Source: Bacteroidales bacterium
Lineage (GTDB): Bacteria > Bacteroidota > Bacteroidia > Bacteroidales > JAADGE01
Reading direction: 5' to 3'
Length of the DNA stretch: 12,835 nt
NCBI GenBank assembly: GCA_029932445.1
Contig: JAOZQB010000010.1
Coordinates: 1 to 12,835, forward strand
Made by a program: the position numbers and the translations under genes. The stretch's first letter is position 1, and each line of letters begins with the position of its first letter. Under the pieces are notes generated by a model. The model was not told where the DNA came from, did not search any database, and saw nothing but the letters and a program-made list of their open reading frames with translations. Below, piece after piece: positions 1 to 8,756 of this stretch.

Positions 1-2201
1 GGATTTCCTGCATCATCTCTTAAATAAAATGTTTGAGTTCCGCTTTGCGTTGAATAAACCGTAACATTTCCCGAATTATCACCGCAACCTGCTTCCGCTG
101 CAACATTTGCAGCTAATGCAGCTGAAGTTGTTAAAATACTGAAATCATCAAAATAAAACCCGTCTTCATTAACCGAACCGTCGCTGTGCAATTCAAATCT
201 GAATTTTACGAATTGCCCGATATATGAATTTAAATCAATTGATTCTTGAACCCAATTACTGCTTCCGTCATAAACAGGTTCTCCGGTAGGCTGAAAAGAA
301 CCTTCGCCCGGATTTGTGTTATCTGTTTCAACAGGAGTCCATGTTGAACCGTTATTTGTTGAAATAAAAAATTGAACATAATCCCAGTTATTTTCAATAT
401 TCCATTTTGCCCAAAATGATAATTGCGGGTTTTCAGTTCCCGTTAAATCAATTTGGTTTGTTAAAGTTATTGAGCTGTTTACACCATTACCGTAGTTTCC
501 GCCTTGCGAATCCGTAATTGAATTGCTTGCCGAATGATAATTTTCGGAAGTAACCGACCAACCGGAACTTGTCCAATTGTTCAAATCATCACCCGAATCT
601 TCTAAAATAATTTCTGTTTCGTAATAATATTTTGTAAATTCTTTACTTAAGGAATACGACCCTTGACTGACTGTTATTGTATAAGAAAATTCATCACCGT
701 ATTGAATATCATCACTTAAAACATATGAAATTGAATCTGATTTTTCATTTAATGTTTCCGGTAAAACAATATTTTTAGCATTTCCCAGTGAAGAAAATAC
801 GGTATTATCAGGTATAATTGTAACAGTATAATTTCCGTTACCGGATAAGCCCATTCTTTTCAAATTAAATTTTAAATACCCTGTTCTTGAAACATAATTA
901 GGCGAATTGTCAGTTAATTCGGCATACGGAGTTGCAAAACGTGCTAAATACAAATTGGATAAATAACTGTCTTCGCACAAAGGAATAATTTCACTTTGTG
1001 ACGGCCAAAAACTCTCACCTGTTTCTTGGGTGTAAGCCATAATTTTAGGTTTGGAAGTTTGTTCACCGTACATCCAATCATTAGAATCTCCGTTAACGGT
1101 ATATAAAATTTCCCAACCTTGACCAACGGTATAGCCGTTTTCGGAAGCCATTAAATGAGCCGAAGTTCTTAAAAAATCATCATCCGGTGTATGAATTGTT
1201 TCATAGCCCCAAGGAATAATTATTAAACCGCTGTATGTGTGATGATTATGAGCCAATAAAAACTCATGTTGATTTGTAAAATCTCTTATAATTTGAGTTT
1301 CGGGTTCTGAAAAAGCAGAAGAACCTCTGTAAGTTGCACTTGAAGGATCGGGTGAAGAACCGCTGTTATCATAGCCCCATTGGTATCCGAAATTTCTGTT
1401 TAAATCAACTCCGTCATCATATTCGCTGAATGTTCCGTTATTATTATTATCTCTTTTATTTTTCCGCCACATGCCGCCGCCGTTCGGATTTGTAGAATGA
1501 TTGTATTCATATCCGTCAGGATTTATTACGGGAACAAAATACATTTCTAAGTTATCAACAAGATATGTTATTTCATCATCAGTTCCGTAGTTTTCCAACA
1601 AGTACCACATATACCAAATCAGTTGTTGCATGCTTTCCGGTTCCCGAGCGTGAATTAATGAAGTGTATAAAACCTCCGGTTCGTCTTCACTAACATTCGG
1701 ATTATCAGAAATTTTTATTGCATAAACACTTCTGCCTTCAATTGTTTGAGTATTTCCGATTGTAAATTTAGTTGTGATTAAGTTCGGATACAAACTTGCC
1801 ATTTCATCTAACTCGTCATACACTTCCGAAAGGGTTAAAAAACCGCCCATGGAACCGTAATTGAAATGTACCGGTGTTACATAGTTAATTCCCTTTAAAG
1901 AATTTTTATTTTCTTTTGCAGAAGCTGCATATCTTTCCGCATAGAATTTCGAAACATCTTCAATTAACACTTTATAATTAATACCCTTATCGGAAAGCTT
2001 TTTTAATTCTGTATCAGACAGTTCTGCATCTAAAAACAGTCCCGGTTTTCCGGTAACATTGTTTAAACTGATACCTGTATTTTGAATTTTTTGAATGTCT
2101 TCATTGTCAACAAAAATTCTGACTTTGGAATATTTTTGTTGAGCAAATATTTGAAAACTTGCCAATAAGAAAATTGCTAAAAAGAGTCTTTTGAAAATCA
2201 T
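1..2201 (-). CDS. Secreted M14 zinc carboxypeptidase (carboxypeptidase T-like), 3' end outside window
   Basis: The frame is open from an ATG at 2201 to the window edge: 733 codons, no stop, so the C-terminus is missing. Residues 1-20 form a signal peptide (K4-R5, hydrophobic core, FA-QQ cleavage site). Residues 24-120 look like a propeptide. The M14 catalytic domain follows, about 125-420. Its zinc ligands are H184 and E187 (IHAREPES) and H321 (HTYSG). Substrate residues are R246 (MWRKN), N268-R269 (DLNRNF) and Y378 (DWMYG), and the general base is E393 (YTQETGESFWP). All key residues of the family are present, so it should be active on C-terminal residues of peptides outside the cytoplasm. 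Residues 525-690 form a MAM/immune-inhibitor-A-like beta-sandwich (STNNGSTWTPV, SNWVQESIDL, GFYFDDFSIL). A T9SS sorting domain probably lies beyond the edge, but this is inferred. The substrate preference is not readable. It shares an ECF-like promoter motif with the adhesin gene upstream. Confidence 0.93.
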   Translation of the reverse strand, partial: MIFKRLFLAIFLLASFQIFAQQKYSKVRIFVDNEDIQKIQNTGISLNNVTGKPGLFLDAELSDTELKKLSDKGINYKVLIEDVSKFYAERYAASAKENKNSLKGINYVTPVHFNYGSMGGFLTLSEVYDELDEMASLYPNLITTKFTIGNTQTIEGRSVYAIKISDNPNVSEDEPEVLYTSLIHAREPESMQQLIWYMWYLLENYGTDDEITYLVDNLEMYFVPVINPDGYEYNHSTNPNGGGMWRKNKRDNNNNGTFSEYDDGVDLNRNFGYQWGYDNSGSSPDPSSATYRGSSAFSEPETQIIRDFTNQHEFLLAHNHHTYSGLIIIPWGYETIHTPDDDFLRTSAHLMASENGYTVGQGWEILYTVNGDSNDWMYGEQTSKPKIMAYTQETGESFWPSQSEIIPLCEDSYLSNLYLARFATPYAELTDNSPNYVSRTGYLKFNLKRMGLSGNGNYTVTIIPDNTVFSSLGNAKNIVLPETLNEKSDSISYVLSDDIQYGDEFSYTITVSQGSYSLSKEFTKYYYETEIILEDSGDDLNNWTSSGWSVTSENYHSASNSITDSQGGNYGNGVNSSITLTNQIDLTGTENPQLSFWAKWNIENNWDYVQFFISTNNGSTWTPVETDNTNPGEGSFQPTGEPVYDGSSNWVQESIDLNSYIGQFVKFRFELHSDGSVNEDGFYFDDFSILTTSAALAANVAAEAGCGDNSGNVTVYSTQSGTQTFYLRDDAGN

Positions 2202-2225
2202 ATTATTAAATTAGTGAGAATAATA

Positions 2226-2260
2226 ATTTAAGACATAAAAATAACTAAAGGTTGCATATC
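2226..2260 (-). promoter_or_regulatory. ECF-sigma-like promoter of the carboxypeptidase gene
   Basis: On the minus strand GATATGCAAC (2251-2260) is followed after 16 bases by GTCTTAAAT (2226-2234), 24 bases before the ATG at 2201. Both blocks recur base for base upstream of the adhesin gene. A -35 with an AAC core and a -10 with GTCT is the usual look of promoters read by extracytoplasmic-function sigma factors, whereas vegetative Bacteroidota promoters carry TAnnTTTG, which I do not see here. The repetition is observed; the sigma class is inferred. Confidence 0.55.
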
Positions 2261-2335
2261 CGAATAAGATAATAATCAATATTTACAAAATAAAAAATGA
2301 TTATATCAGAAAGAATTTCTAAATGGAATCAACAA

Positions 2336-2422
2336 TCAGCAAAAGAAGCCAAATCCGAAAAATAATAATCCCAATATAAAAAATACGTAATCCGGTTTTT
2401 CTTGTTTTGAAATTAAAAACAT
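2336..2422 (-). CDS. Possible 28-residue hydrophobic membrane peptide
   Basis: A short ATG-to-TGA frame begins 36 bases downstream of the adhesin stop codon on the same strand. The peptide starts MFLISKQEKPDY and then runs through about 16 almost entirely hydrophobic, Phe/Leu/Gly-rich residues ending in Cys, which would fit one membrane helix with a short charged N-terminus. No ribosome-binding site is obvious, which is normal in Bacteroidota. I do not recognise a family. AT-rich intergenic DNA readily gives Phe/Leu-rich chance frames, so this is only a candidate. Confidence 0.25.
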   Translation of the reverse strand: MFLISKQEKPDYVFFILGLLFFGFGFFC

Positions 2423-2458
2423 GTCGTAAAACACAAAATAATATATTTTTTAATGAAA

Positions 2459-5400
2459 TTATTTAAGCAAAGTAACACTTCCTGCCAATTCAAAAGGTGT
2501 TCCGTTAAGGAAAGTTCCGTCGGCACGCCATACATAGACATCTTGCATAACAGGTCTTCCGTTCAGATATCCGTTCCATCCTTTTGTTATGTCATTTGTA
2601 TAAAACATTTTTTCGCCCCAACGATTATAAATATACATTTCAAATGTTTTTACGGATGAATAAACTGAAGGTCCGAAAATATCATTTTCCCCGTTTCCGT
2701 TCGGAGAAAAGGCATTTGGAAACTTAATTATTCCTTCCGGTAAAACAATTACTTGCGAAGTTAAAGTTAAGGAATCTACACATTTATTTACTGAAGTTAC
2801 CGTCAATGTGATATCATAAGTTCCCGGTTCGGTATAAAAATAAATCGGATTTTCATCTTCGGACGTACCTCCTTCACCAAATTCCCAGTAGAACAAGTCA
2901 GCATCATCAGAACTTTGATTCGTACAATGTATCGGTTGTCCGGGAAGCATAACCGTATCGGGAATAATTTCAAAGTTCACTATCGGGCTTTGATATACGT
3001 AAATGGTTGTATCTTGAGAATCATAAGTATCGCAATACCCTGTTGTATTGAGTGTTACAATATATTCCCCGGGTGTATCATAGGTATAGGAAAAAGAATT
3101 GTCATAAATGATTGTGCCGTCACCCATATTCCATTCAAAAGTATCAATAAACATGGATTGATTTTCAAAATTTATAGTAACCGGAACACACGATTGGGTT
3201 GTATCAACATTAAAAACAGCTTCGGGTTGCATTGCCGAAACGGTTACCGTTTGTTGTACGGTATCTGAGCACCAAGTATTGTCAGCAGACATTATAATAT
3301 CATAAATTCCGCAATCATTATAGGTATGCGATCCGGGTTGTTCGTCAGCAGAAGAATCACCGTCACCGAAATTCCAAAAATAATTTGTATAGCCGCTCGG
3401 GCTGTTATTAGTTATCGTAATATTTGAAGCCGGATAATAAGCTGTTAAAGGAACTGCCGTAAAATCTAATTGAGGTTTAGGATATACCGTAATAATTCTT
3501 TCAGCCGTATCAAGACAATTATTTGGTGAAGCAGAATATGCAATTACCGTATAATCAATCGGATTTAAAGTAGTATTAATAAAAGTATGTTCCGGTTCGT
3601 TTTGTGTTGCCGTTTCACCGTCACCAAAATCCCAAAGATAGGTAGTTCCGGGAGTTGTTCTGATAAATTGTACCGTTAAAGGACTGCATCCGATTGAATC
3701 ACTGACATTAAATAAGGAAGGATCTTCAGGGGAACCGATTGTTACAGGATCTCCGATAACAGAACAAGTATGTGCATCTCTGACATAAGGAGTATAAGTT
3801 CCGGGTGCTAAATTTTCAATTGTTTTACTCGTAAACCAAGTTATTCCGTCAATTGAAAACTCAAAAGGATAAGTGCCTCCGGAAGTATTTATTATAATCG
3901 TTCCGTCATGTGAATCGACACATTGCTCATCTTCTGCAATAACACTAGTAATCATTAACGAATCCGGTTCATAAATTGAAACAGGAAAAGAACTGCTCGG
4001 ACAATTATGATCGTCTTCAACTTTTGCAATATAATCCCCGGCAATTAAATTATTGAAAGTTCCGGTAATATCCGGATAACTTATTCCGTTATCAATTGAA
4101 TAATGAAGCGTACCTGTTCCGCCGGAAGCCGTAATATTAATAATACCGTCATCATAACCGTAACAAGAAATATTGCTTGTCTGAATATCCGTTATTTGAA
4201 CGCGAGAAGGTTGCGTAATTTTTACCGTATCCCAATTCATTGTATTATCTAACCATGATGCCGGGCATAAATTAGAATCATAAATCGTTACATAATAATT
4301 ACCGGGAGATAAATTTGTAAATGTTCCGCCGTTATCAAAATATGAATCTCCTTGATTTATTGAATACATATAATTAAGAACTCCGCCCGAAGCATAAATA
4401 TTTATTGCTCCGTCATTATCACCGTAACACCCGTTTATATTTTGAGCAACTACCGAATCAATTGAAAGTGAATCAGGTTCGTCAACAATAACTAAAGGTC
4501 CGGGTTTAATACAATCATAAGCATCTTTCACATAGGTTTGATAGGAACCTGCAATTAAGCCGTTAAAAAATGAACCCGAACTGTAAGTAATACCGTTATT
4601 AATTGAAAAATAATGCGGAGTTTGTCCGCCGGTTGCCGTTAAATTAATATAACCCGTAGCATCACCATAGCATTGGACATCCTGTTTTGCAACTAAAGAA
4701 GGAATCAATTCCTCGGGTTCATTAATGGTAACAGGATCGCCGGTTGCCGTACAATGGTTTGCATCCTCAATAACGATATTATAATTTCCTGCTGCAAGAC
4801 CCGTAAAATCACCGTTATTTGAGAAATAAGGCGCTCCGCCGGTAATAGAATATTGCACCGGAGCCGTACCGCCTAAATAATCAATATGAATTTCACCGAT
4901 TAAATCACCGTGACAACCGATAATATCTGTTTTTGATTGATATGAAACTTCCAAAACATCCGGCTGGGTAATATGAATTAAATCTCCGGGAGTTTTACAA
5001 TTATTTGCATCTTTTACTAACGTTTGATAATTACCTGCCGGTAATCCGGAAAAAACATTTGACGCTTGATAAGAAACTTCACCGTCATCAGAATACTGCA
5101 AACCGGGTGTTCCGCCACGCGCATAAATCGTAATTGAACCGTTTGTTCCGCCAAAACAATCATTTACATTTTGTGCTGCAATCGAATCTATAACTAATTC
5201 GGCAGGTTGCCCGAGAACGTGACCTCCGCCGACAGTTGTACAACCGTGAGCATCCTGAACAACAATATTATAATTAACTCCGGCTTTTAACCCCGAAAGA
5301 ATATTATTAACATAAAAATGGGCTCCGTTATCCGGAGAATAAGTTATTTGTCCCGTTCCGCCGGAAGCATTTACGGTTATTGTTCCTGTAGAATCACCAT

Positions 5401-7024
5401 AACATTTCGGATTTGATTCAATTTCGGAATTTATTACAAGTTGAGCCGGTTCTCCGATTTCTACAACACGTGTTTTAAACGTATCCGTACAATTATGAGA
5501 ATCTTTGACTATGACATCATAAATTCCGGCAAATAAATTCGAAAAATTATTGTTTGCAATATATAAGGTTCCGCCGTCAATCGAAAAATCGTAAGTCGGT
5601 GTACCGCCTCCGTTTGTAACAATGTGTATGGTCCCGTCATTTCCTCCGAAACAGCTTGAAACATTTGTTGTATTAACATCGGTAATTAACAACAAAGTCG
5701 GTTGCTCAATCAAATGATCTTGACCCGTAACAGAACATCCGTTTACATCTCTTACAACGGTACTGTATGAATTTGAAGGTAAATTATTAAATATATTACT
5801 TACTTGAAATGTTGTTCCGGAATTAACAGAATATTCCAAAGGAGCAATACCGCCGTGAGCAATTATAGTAATTTGTCCGGTAGAATCACCGAAACAAGTA
5901 GCAACATCCGATTTTGTTTCCGAATCAATTACAATTTGTGCAGGTTGTCCTACTATTATTGTACTCCCGGTTACGGTACATAAATTATCATCCTTAACAA
6001 CAACATCATAAGTACCGGCATATAAATTATTAAAATTTCCGCCGTTTGCATAAAAATTTGTAGCTCCGTCAATTGAATAATATAAAGTTCCGGTTCCTCC
6101 GGAAGCCGTTATTGTAATTGTACCGGTATGATCACCGAAACAAGTATTAACATCTGTATGGTTTTCAGCTGTTATTGTTACTGCCGCCGGCTCCGTAATT
6201 GTTAAATTACTCCCAACGGTTGTACAACTGTTATCATCCTGAACCATTACCTGATAATTTCCGGGACTTAAAGAAGGGAAAAAATGGCCAGATCCGTATG
6301 TTGTTCCTCCGTCTATTGAATATTTAATCGTTGGAGTACCGCCTGTAGTCGTAATATCAATAATACCGTTATCATCACCGTTACAACCGGTCACATCTGT
6401 TTTATTTTCAACCGTTATGACAAGTTCAAGCGGTTGAGTAACAATAATTTCAGAACCTGCTTTCGGACAATCGTGAGAATCTTTAACATAGACATGGTAA
6501 GTTCCTGCAGTAAGCCCGACAAAATTTCCTCCGTTCGAAAAATATGTTGTTCCGTTATCATTTGAATATTGAAGAGCTCCGGTTCCTCCGGATGCCGTTA
6601 TCGTAATGCTTCCGTTTGCATCGCCGTAGCATCCTGTTACATCCGTATGCAATTCACTACTTATTTGTATTTCTGTAGGTTCACCAACAAAAGCAACATC
6701 AGAAACAATTACATTAAAAAAATCTTTTACATAAACGGAATAAGCTCCGGAAGTTAAACCGTTAAAAACATTTGATGCTTGATAGTTTACACCGCCGTCA
6801 ATTGAATATTGATAAGGTAAAGTACCGTCTGAAACATAAACAGTAATCGTACCGTCATTACCGCCGTAACAAGTCGTTACATCCGTTGTAACAATGGAAT
6901 CTAAAGTTAAAGCCATCGGTTTAAAACCAACATTTTCCGAAAACGAGTTATTTTTTCCGGAAACTGCAAATGCAGAAATACTGAAAAATACAGAAATAAT
7001 ATATAGTGTTATTCGGGTTTTCAT
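2459..7024 (-). CDS. T9SS-secreted adhesin-like protein with 13 SprB-type repeats, four PKD domains and a type B sorting domain
   Basis: The 1521-residue protein starts at an ATG with a clear signal peptide (residues 1-20, KTR then a hydrophobic core, cleavage after SAFA). Residues 43-1103 hold 13 tandem repeats of about 78-85 residues with the pattern CxGxxxGxIxIxxxGGTxxxxYSIDxGxxY...F.xLxAGxYxVxVKDxxxC, which I assign to the SprB repeat family of gliding-motility adhesins. Four PKD-like domains follow (about 1104-1182, 1183-1266, 1267-1345, 1346-1431) with WDFGDG, WNFGDG, WNMGDG and WEFGEG cores. Residues 1432-1521 are the gliding motility-associated C-terminal domain (FPNAFSPNGNGENDIF, YNRWGEKMF, GWNGYLNG, VYVWRADG), which sends the protein through the T9SS to the cell surface or medium. 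The first repeat lacks the second conserved Cys. A surface-adhesion role is inferred from family; the ligand is unknown. The gene has its own ECF-like promoter. Confidence 0.93.
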   Translation of the reverse strand: MKTRITLYIISVFFSISAFAVSGKNNSFSENVGFKPMALTLDSIVTTDVTTCYGGNDGTITVYVSDGTLPYQYSIDGGVNYQASNVFNGLTSGAYSVYVKDFFNVIVSDVAFVGEPTEIQISSELHTDVTGCYGDANGSITITASGGTGALQYSNDNGTTYFSNGGNFVGLTAGTYHVYVKDSHDCPKAGSEIIVTQPLELVITVENKTDVTGCNGDDNGIIDITTTGGTPTIKYSIDGGTTYGSGHFFPSLSPGNYQVMVQDDNSCTTVGSNLTITEPAAVTITAENHTDVNTCFGDHTGTITITASGGTGTLYYSIDGATNFYANGGNFNNLYAGTYDVVVKDDNLCTVTGSTIIVGQPAQIVIDSETKSDVATCFGDSTGQITIIAHGGIAPLEYSVNSGTTFQVSNIFNNLPSNSYSTVVRDVNGCSVTGQDHLIEQPTLLLITDVNTTNVSSCFGGNDGTIHIVTNGGGTPTYDFSIDGGTLYIANNNFSNLFAGIYDVIVKDSHNCTDTFKTRVVEIGEPAQLVINSEIESNPKCYGDSTGTITVNASGGTGQITYSPDNGAHFYVNNILSGLKAGVNYNIVVQDAHGCTTVGGGHVLGQPAELVIDSIAAQNVNDCFGGTNGSITIYARGGTPGLQYSDDGEVSYQASNVFSGLPAGNYQTLVKDANNCKTPGDLIHITQPDVLEVSYQSKTDIIGCHGDLIGEIHIDYLGGTAPVQYSITGGAPYFSNNGDFTGLAAGNYNIVIEDANHCTATGDPVTINEPEELIPSLVAKQDVQCYGDATGYINLTATGGQTPHYFSINNGITYSSGSFFNGLIAGSYQTYVKDAYDCIKPGPLVIVDEPDSLSIDSVVAQNINGCYGDNDGAINIYASGGVLNYMYSINQGDSYFDNGGTFTNLSPGNYYVTIYDSNLCPASWLDNTMNWDTVKITQPSRVQITDIQTSNISCYGYDDGIINITASGGTGTLHYSIDNGISYPDITGTFNNLIAGDYIAKVEDDHNCPSSSFPVSIYEPDSLMITSVIAEDEQCVDSHDGTIIINTSGGTYPFEFSIDGITWFTSKTIENLAPGTYTPYVRDAHTCSVIGDPVTIGSPEDPSLFNVSDSIGCSPLTVQFIRTTPGTTYLWDFGDGETATQNEPEHTFINTTLNPIDYTVIAYSASPNNCLDTAERIITVYPKPQLDFTAVPLTAYYPASNITITNNSPSGYTNYFWNFGDGDSSADEQPGSHTYNDCGIYDIIMSADNTWCSDTVQQTVTVSAMQPEAVFNVDTTQSCVPVTINFENQSMFIDTFEWNMGDGTIIYDNSFSYTYDTPGEYIVTLNTTGYCDTYDSQDTTIYVYQSPIVNFEIIPDTVMLPGQPIHCTNQSSDDADLFYWEFGEGGTSEDENPIYFYTEPGTYDITLTVTSVNKCVDSLTLTSQVIVLPEGIIKFPNAFSPNGNGENDIFGPSVYSSVKTFEMYIYNRWGEKMFYTNDITKGWNGYLNGRPVMQDVYVWRADGTFLNGTPFELAGSVTLLK
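3716..6898 (-). repeat. Coding array of 13 SprB-like repeats
   Basis: The repeat units correspond to residues 43-1103 of the adhesin. Each begins near a DVxxCxGD/GxxxG motif and ends with an EPxxL or QPxxL linker. The units are related in protein sequence but have diverged at DNA level (for example CYGD, CFGD, CNGD, CHGD, CVDS at the first Cys), so the array looks old and not prone to simple slippage. Confidence 0.85.
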
Positions 7025-7055
7025 CCGTTATTTTTTTCAAAGAAAAGATTATCAG

Positions 7056-7092
7056 ATTTAAGACGTAAACTTAATCAAAAAAGTTGCATATC
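7056..7092 (-). promoter_or_regulatory. ECF-sigma-like promoter of the adhesin gene
   Basis: Minus-strand GATATGCAAC (7083-7092) and GTCTTAAAT (7056-7064) are separated by 18 bases, and the second block ends 31 bases before the ATG at 7024. The two blocks are identical to those before the carboxypeptidase gene, where the spacing is 16. ATCTTA lies just upstream of the first block in both. The remainder of this 160-base gap shows only a 6-bp hairpin at 7138-7153 (TGTTTA/TAAACA) past the MATE stop, without a clear T-tract. Confidence 0.55.
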
Positions 7093-7184
7093 ATTAAGAT
7101 TAAAATATAAATCTTTAAAATCCGGAATCAAATAAGCTGTTTACAAATAAACAAAACACTTTTCAGAATACAAAAACTATTCCG

Positions 7185-8534
7185 TTAAACATTTGATTCA
7201 GGGAGTTTAACAACGGCTTTTCGCTTCCATCTGCCCGTAAAAAAATAAATCGTTGATACAGTCATTCCGAATGCCCATGTTACCGGTAATGCATACCAAA
7301 TTCCTTTTTCACCGTAAATTCCGGATAAATATTCCGATAAAGGAACTCGAATAACCCATAAGGTCAATAAAGTAATGAACATAGGAAATAAAGTATCTCC
7401 GGCACCTCTGAAAGTACCCATCAGAGAAAACATAACGGAAAAAATAAAATAAAACGAGCTTACAATCATTAAATATTCTGTTCCGACTTGAATGATTCCC
7501 TCATCCGGAGTGAAAGCACGCATCAACATTTTAGCCGAAGACATAACAATTAAACTGATTAATACGGAGATTGTCCCCGACATTAAAATCGTTGCTTTCA
7601 AACCTTGTTTCACCCTTTCTATCTTTCCGGCACCGATATTTTGACCCGTAAAAGCAGTAAGAGCCATTGAAAAACTCATGGCCGGTATCATTCCGAAAAA
7701 ATCAATTCTCATTGCTACCGAATAGGCATCTGTTACGGTTACCCCGAATTTACCGACAATTCTGTATATTGCCATCATTCCCAAGGCAACAAACATTTGT
7801 TGTAAACCGGAAGGAAAACCGATTTTCAATGCTTTCATAAAGATGTCTTTATTAAATTTTAAACCGAATAAATGAATGTTAAACAAATCATATTTAATTC
7901 GGATGTATAACACAGCAGAAAGAAATGCACCGCCTTTGGAAATTAAAGTTGCAATTGCAATCCCTTCAATTCCCATATTCCAATACTTGATAAAAACAAT
8001 ATCTAATACGATATTTGAAATTGTGGCAATAATTAAAAAATAAAGGGGTGTTTTTGAATCACCCAAACTTCTGAAAATAGCAGCTGTTCCGTTATAACCG
8101 AAATCTAATATCAAGCCGCCGAGTAAAATTTTCAAATACAATTCGGCTGCAGAAAACGTTTCGGGAGGCAATTTTACGACCGCCAAAATATCATCAATAA
8201 AAAGAATTCCGAAGAAACTAATTACGGCAGCCGACAGAAACAATATAATGTACATTGTATCAATGGCTTTCTGAACATTTTTATATTGTTTTGCTCCGAA
8301 ATATTGCGAAATAACAACACCGGCTCCGGTTGCCAAACCGATACCCAAAGAAATCAATGCAAAAAATACGGGAAATGAAGCTCCTACAGCCGTTAAACTT
8401 CCTTTCTCAAGATAATTCCCGACCACAATACTGTCAACAAAAATATACAATTGCTGAAACACATTACCCAAAAGCATGGGTAATGCAAATCTTAAAATCA
8501 GGCCTCTCTCCTTCCCTACGGTTAAATCTTTCAA
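7185..8534 (-). CDS. MATE family efflux transporter
   Basis: This 449-residue integral membrane protein has the length and twelve-helix pattern of the MATE (multidrug and toxic compound extrusion) family: two homologous halves of about six helices each (roughly residues 14-200 and 230-435). The N-terminal signature LPMLLGNVFQQLYIFVDSIVVG is typical. MATE proteins export organic cations, drugs or metabolites in exchange for Na+ or H+; the substrate cannot be read here. The start is TTG: an in-frame TAA lies 9 bases upstream, no ATG lies between, and the N-terminus MKDLTVGKE matches family members, while the next Met (residue 20) would cut into helix 1. Its neighbour is tnaA, from which it is now separated by a MITE-like insertion; before insertion the two genes would have been 6 bases apart, suggesting shared transcription. 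Confidence 0.93.
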   Translation of the reverse strand: MKDLTVGKERGLILRFALPMLLGNVFQQLYIFVDSIVVGNYLEKGSLTAVGASFPVFFALISLGIGLATGAGVVISQYFGAKQYKNVQKAIDTMYIILFLSAAVISFFGILFIDDILAVVKLPPETFSAAELYLKILLGGLILDFGYNGTAAIFRSLGDSKTPLYFLIIATISNIVLDIVFIKYWNMGIEGIAIATLISKGGAFLSAVLYIRIKYDLFNIHLFGLKFNKDIFMKALKIGFPSGLQQMFVALGMMAIYRIVGKFGVTVTDAYSVAMRIDFFGMIPAMSFSMALTAFTGQNIGAGKIERVKQGLKATILMSGTISVLISLIVMSSAKMLMRAFTPDEGIIQVGTEYLMIVSSFYFIFSVMFSLMGTFRGAGDTLFPMFITLLTLWVIRVPLSEYLSGIYGEKGIWYALPVTWAFGMTVSTIYFFTGRWKRKAVVKLPESNV

Positions 8535-8547
8535 ATCAATTTATTTT

Positions 8548-8756
8548 ATTGAATTAGGCACTTAAGTAATACAAAATAAAAAAACAATGAAAATTCTAAA
8601 CTCTGCGTATTCTCTGCGATTCTTAGCGTCTTTGCGTGAACGAATCAAATTTATTTCACGCAAAGAGTGCAGAGATTTCGCAAAGCACGGCAAAGAAAAA
8701 ACAGGAATTGTTGATATACAATAAATTACAAGTATTATCTAACTGCCTAATTCAAT
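8548..8756. mobile_element. MITE-like non-autonomous element, 209 bp, with terminal inverted repeats and TATTTT target duplication
   Basis: The ends are perfect 13-bp inverted repeats, ATTGAATTAGGCA (8548-8560) and its complement (8744-8756). The match continues inward to 22 of 25 bases (TTA and TAATAC blocks conserved). TATTTT flanks both ends directly (8542-8547 and 8757-8762), as a transposition target duplication would. There is no room for a transposase. The inside holds a CGCAAAG-type palindrome. The element supplies the last base of the tnaA TAA stop, but the empty site would also read TAA, so tnaA was not truncated. Confidence 0.75.
8629..8666. repeat. CGCAAAG-type palindrome inside the MITE-like element
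   Basis: TCTTTGCGTGAA (8629-8640) and TTCACGCAAAGA (8655-8666) are perfect 12-bp inverted repeats around a 14-base loop. Looser CGCAGAG and CGCAAAG copies extend the symmetry on both sides (8601-8628 and 8667-8695). Similar TTCACGCAAAGACGCAAAG stretches are common between genes in Bacteroidota. Transcribed, it would fold into a strong hairpin between tnaA and the MATE gene and might attenuate read-through, but there is no T-tract to make it a classical terminator. Confidence 0.7.

Noticed and set aside
2915..3268. Plus-strand open frame of 117 codons, and similar plus-strand frames at 2453-2659 and 6569-6757
   Set aside because: They lie opposite the adhesin gene, show no family pattern, and are explained as shadows of its coding frame.
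3716..6898. Regular repeats that might suggest a CRISPR array
   Set aside because: The periodicity of about 240 bases is the protein-level SprB repeat; there are no identical direct repeats with unique spacers and no cas genes.
7138..7153. TGTTTA/TAAACA hairpin as terminator of the MATE gene
   Set aside because: The stem is only 6 AT-rich bases and no clear T-tract follows on the minus strand.
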